60,705 nt of DNA from an uncultured Lachnospiraceae bacterium (lineage in GTDB: Bacteria > Bacillota > Clostridia > Lachnospirales > Lachnospiraceae): positions 1 to 60,705 of the forward strand of contig CAJUDX010000013.1 in NCBI GenBank assembly GCA_910584785.1. Reading direction: 5' to 3'. Within the stretch, counting starts at the first letter, position 1. Every line of letters starts with the position of its first letter. Shown in pieces: positions 60,446 through 60,705 of this stretch. Made by a program: the position numbers and the translations under genes. The notes under the pieces were generated by a model. It was not told the DNA's origin. It saw only the letters and a program-made list of their open reading frames with translations, and did not search any database.

Positions 60446-60501
60446 TTTTTCTTTTTCCCTTTTTCAGTGGAAACATCAGATGAATTTCTCAATAACCAAT
60501 C

Positions 60502-60545
60502 AAAAACTGCCGTAAGCCATTCTTTGGCGTGATGCGGCAGTTTTT
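60502..60545 (+). terminator. Rho-independent terminator of the 3D-domain gene
   Basis: AAAAACTGCCG pairs with CGGCAGTTTTT, with an inner GCCA/TGGC stem, followed by TTTTTCTTCC. Confidence 0.88.
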
Positions 60546-60631
60546 CTTCCTTTTTTCGCAAAGGCTGACTGGATTTGGCGGGGCCTGACGAAGAAGATCG
60601 AACATTTTTTCGTGTTTTTTTCCAAAATCTC

Positions 60632-60659
60632 TTGACATTGACAGAAAAAGGTGTAAAAT
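60632..60659 (+). promoter_or_regulatory. Promoter at the right edge, driving a gene outside
   Basis: TTGACA (60632-60637), 16 nt, TAAAAT (60654-60659). No start codon or gene follows within the window. Confidence 0.6.
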
Positions 60660-60705
60660 AAGAAACTGTCAGTAATTGTTACAAAAGTATTACATATTTA
60701 TATTT

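Noticed and set aside
1..60705. tRNA or rRNA genes
   Set aside because: No T-loop GTTCGAnnC motif with acceptor stem and no conserved rRNA blocks were noticed; a tRNAscan run would settle this.

Overview
The window looks like a chromosomal segment of a spore-forming anaerobic member of the Clostridia, most likely Lachnospiraceae. This rests on a complete eight-gene spoIIIA operon, spoIVB, the hrcA-grpE-dnaK-dnaJ order behind a CIRCE operator, strong AGGAGG ribosome binding sites, and a cyclodeaminase-type methenyl-THF cyclohydrolase (fchA) beside folD, as in clostridial one-carbon metabolism. The species cannot be named from sequence alone. Almost every gene runs on the minus strand. No rRNA, tRNA, CRISPR array, prophage or intact transposase gene was seen.

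Layout: 1-9040 holds a MORN-like membrane protein, a MocR-type regulator, glnS and a DUF58/transglutaminase/MoxR membrane cluster. A secreted clostripain-family protease (9396-11894, plus) stands opposite the long minus-strand housekeeping run asp23, nusB, xseA, xseB, ispA, dxs, tlyA, nadK, argR, recN, spoIVB (12065-23434). 23670-28064 is an accessory stretch: an unknown membrane protein, a Sel1-repeat protein, a methyltransferase and an orphan protein. The spoIIIA operon fills 28495-34652, with a candidate sigma-E promoter. 34812-39311 carries ogt, a secreted His/Cys-rich peptide, rlmH, an orphan response regulator, comEA, a DMT permease and a ferritin plus 59-aa Bfd-like [2Fe-2S] gene pair. 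39510-40462 is a complete TPP-riboswitch-thiT unit.

40522-43000 is the most unusual unit: a MutS2-like ATPase that keeps the KOW-like region but lacks the Smr domain. It sits behind a consensus promoter, a 12-codon leader ORF and an intrinsic terminator, the layout of antibiotic-inducible attenuated genes. 43104-52333 is an arginine cluster (argC, GNAT, argJ, argB, argD, then fchA-folD; argG divergent, with paired ARG boxes). ArgR is encoded at 15244-15729. 52499-53013 is a decayed RelE/HigB-type toxin-antitoxin locus with its operator palindromes preserved. 54056-59443 is the HrcA/CIRCE heat-shock operon, followed by a secreted 3D-domain protein.

Non-coding repeats are a theme. One family (R2) is partial at the left edge, single after asp23, and present as a 108-bp-period tandem array inside the spoIIIA operon. 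A second family (R1) has 13-bp terminal inverted repeats and, between dnaK and dnaJ, an 8-bp target duplication; related copies lie in the spoIIIAA leader and the mutS2-like leader. Two more long palindromes are present at 16672-16796 and 27337-27502. Many spacers of the arg/fol region consist of short-period (32-40 bp) tandem repeats that end at or near the next start codon.
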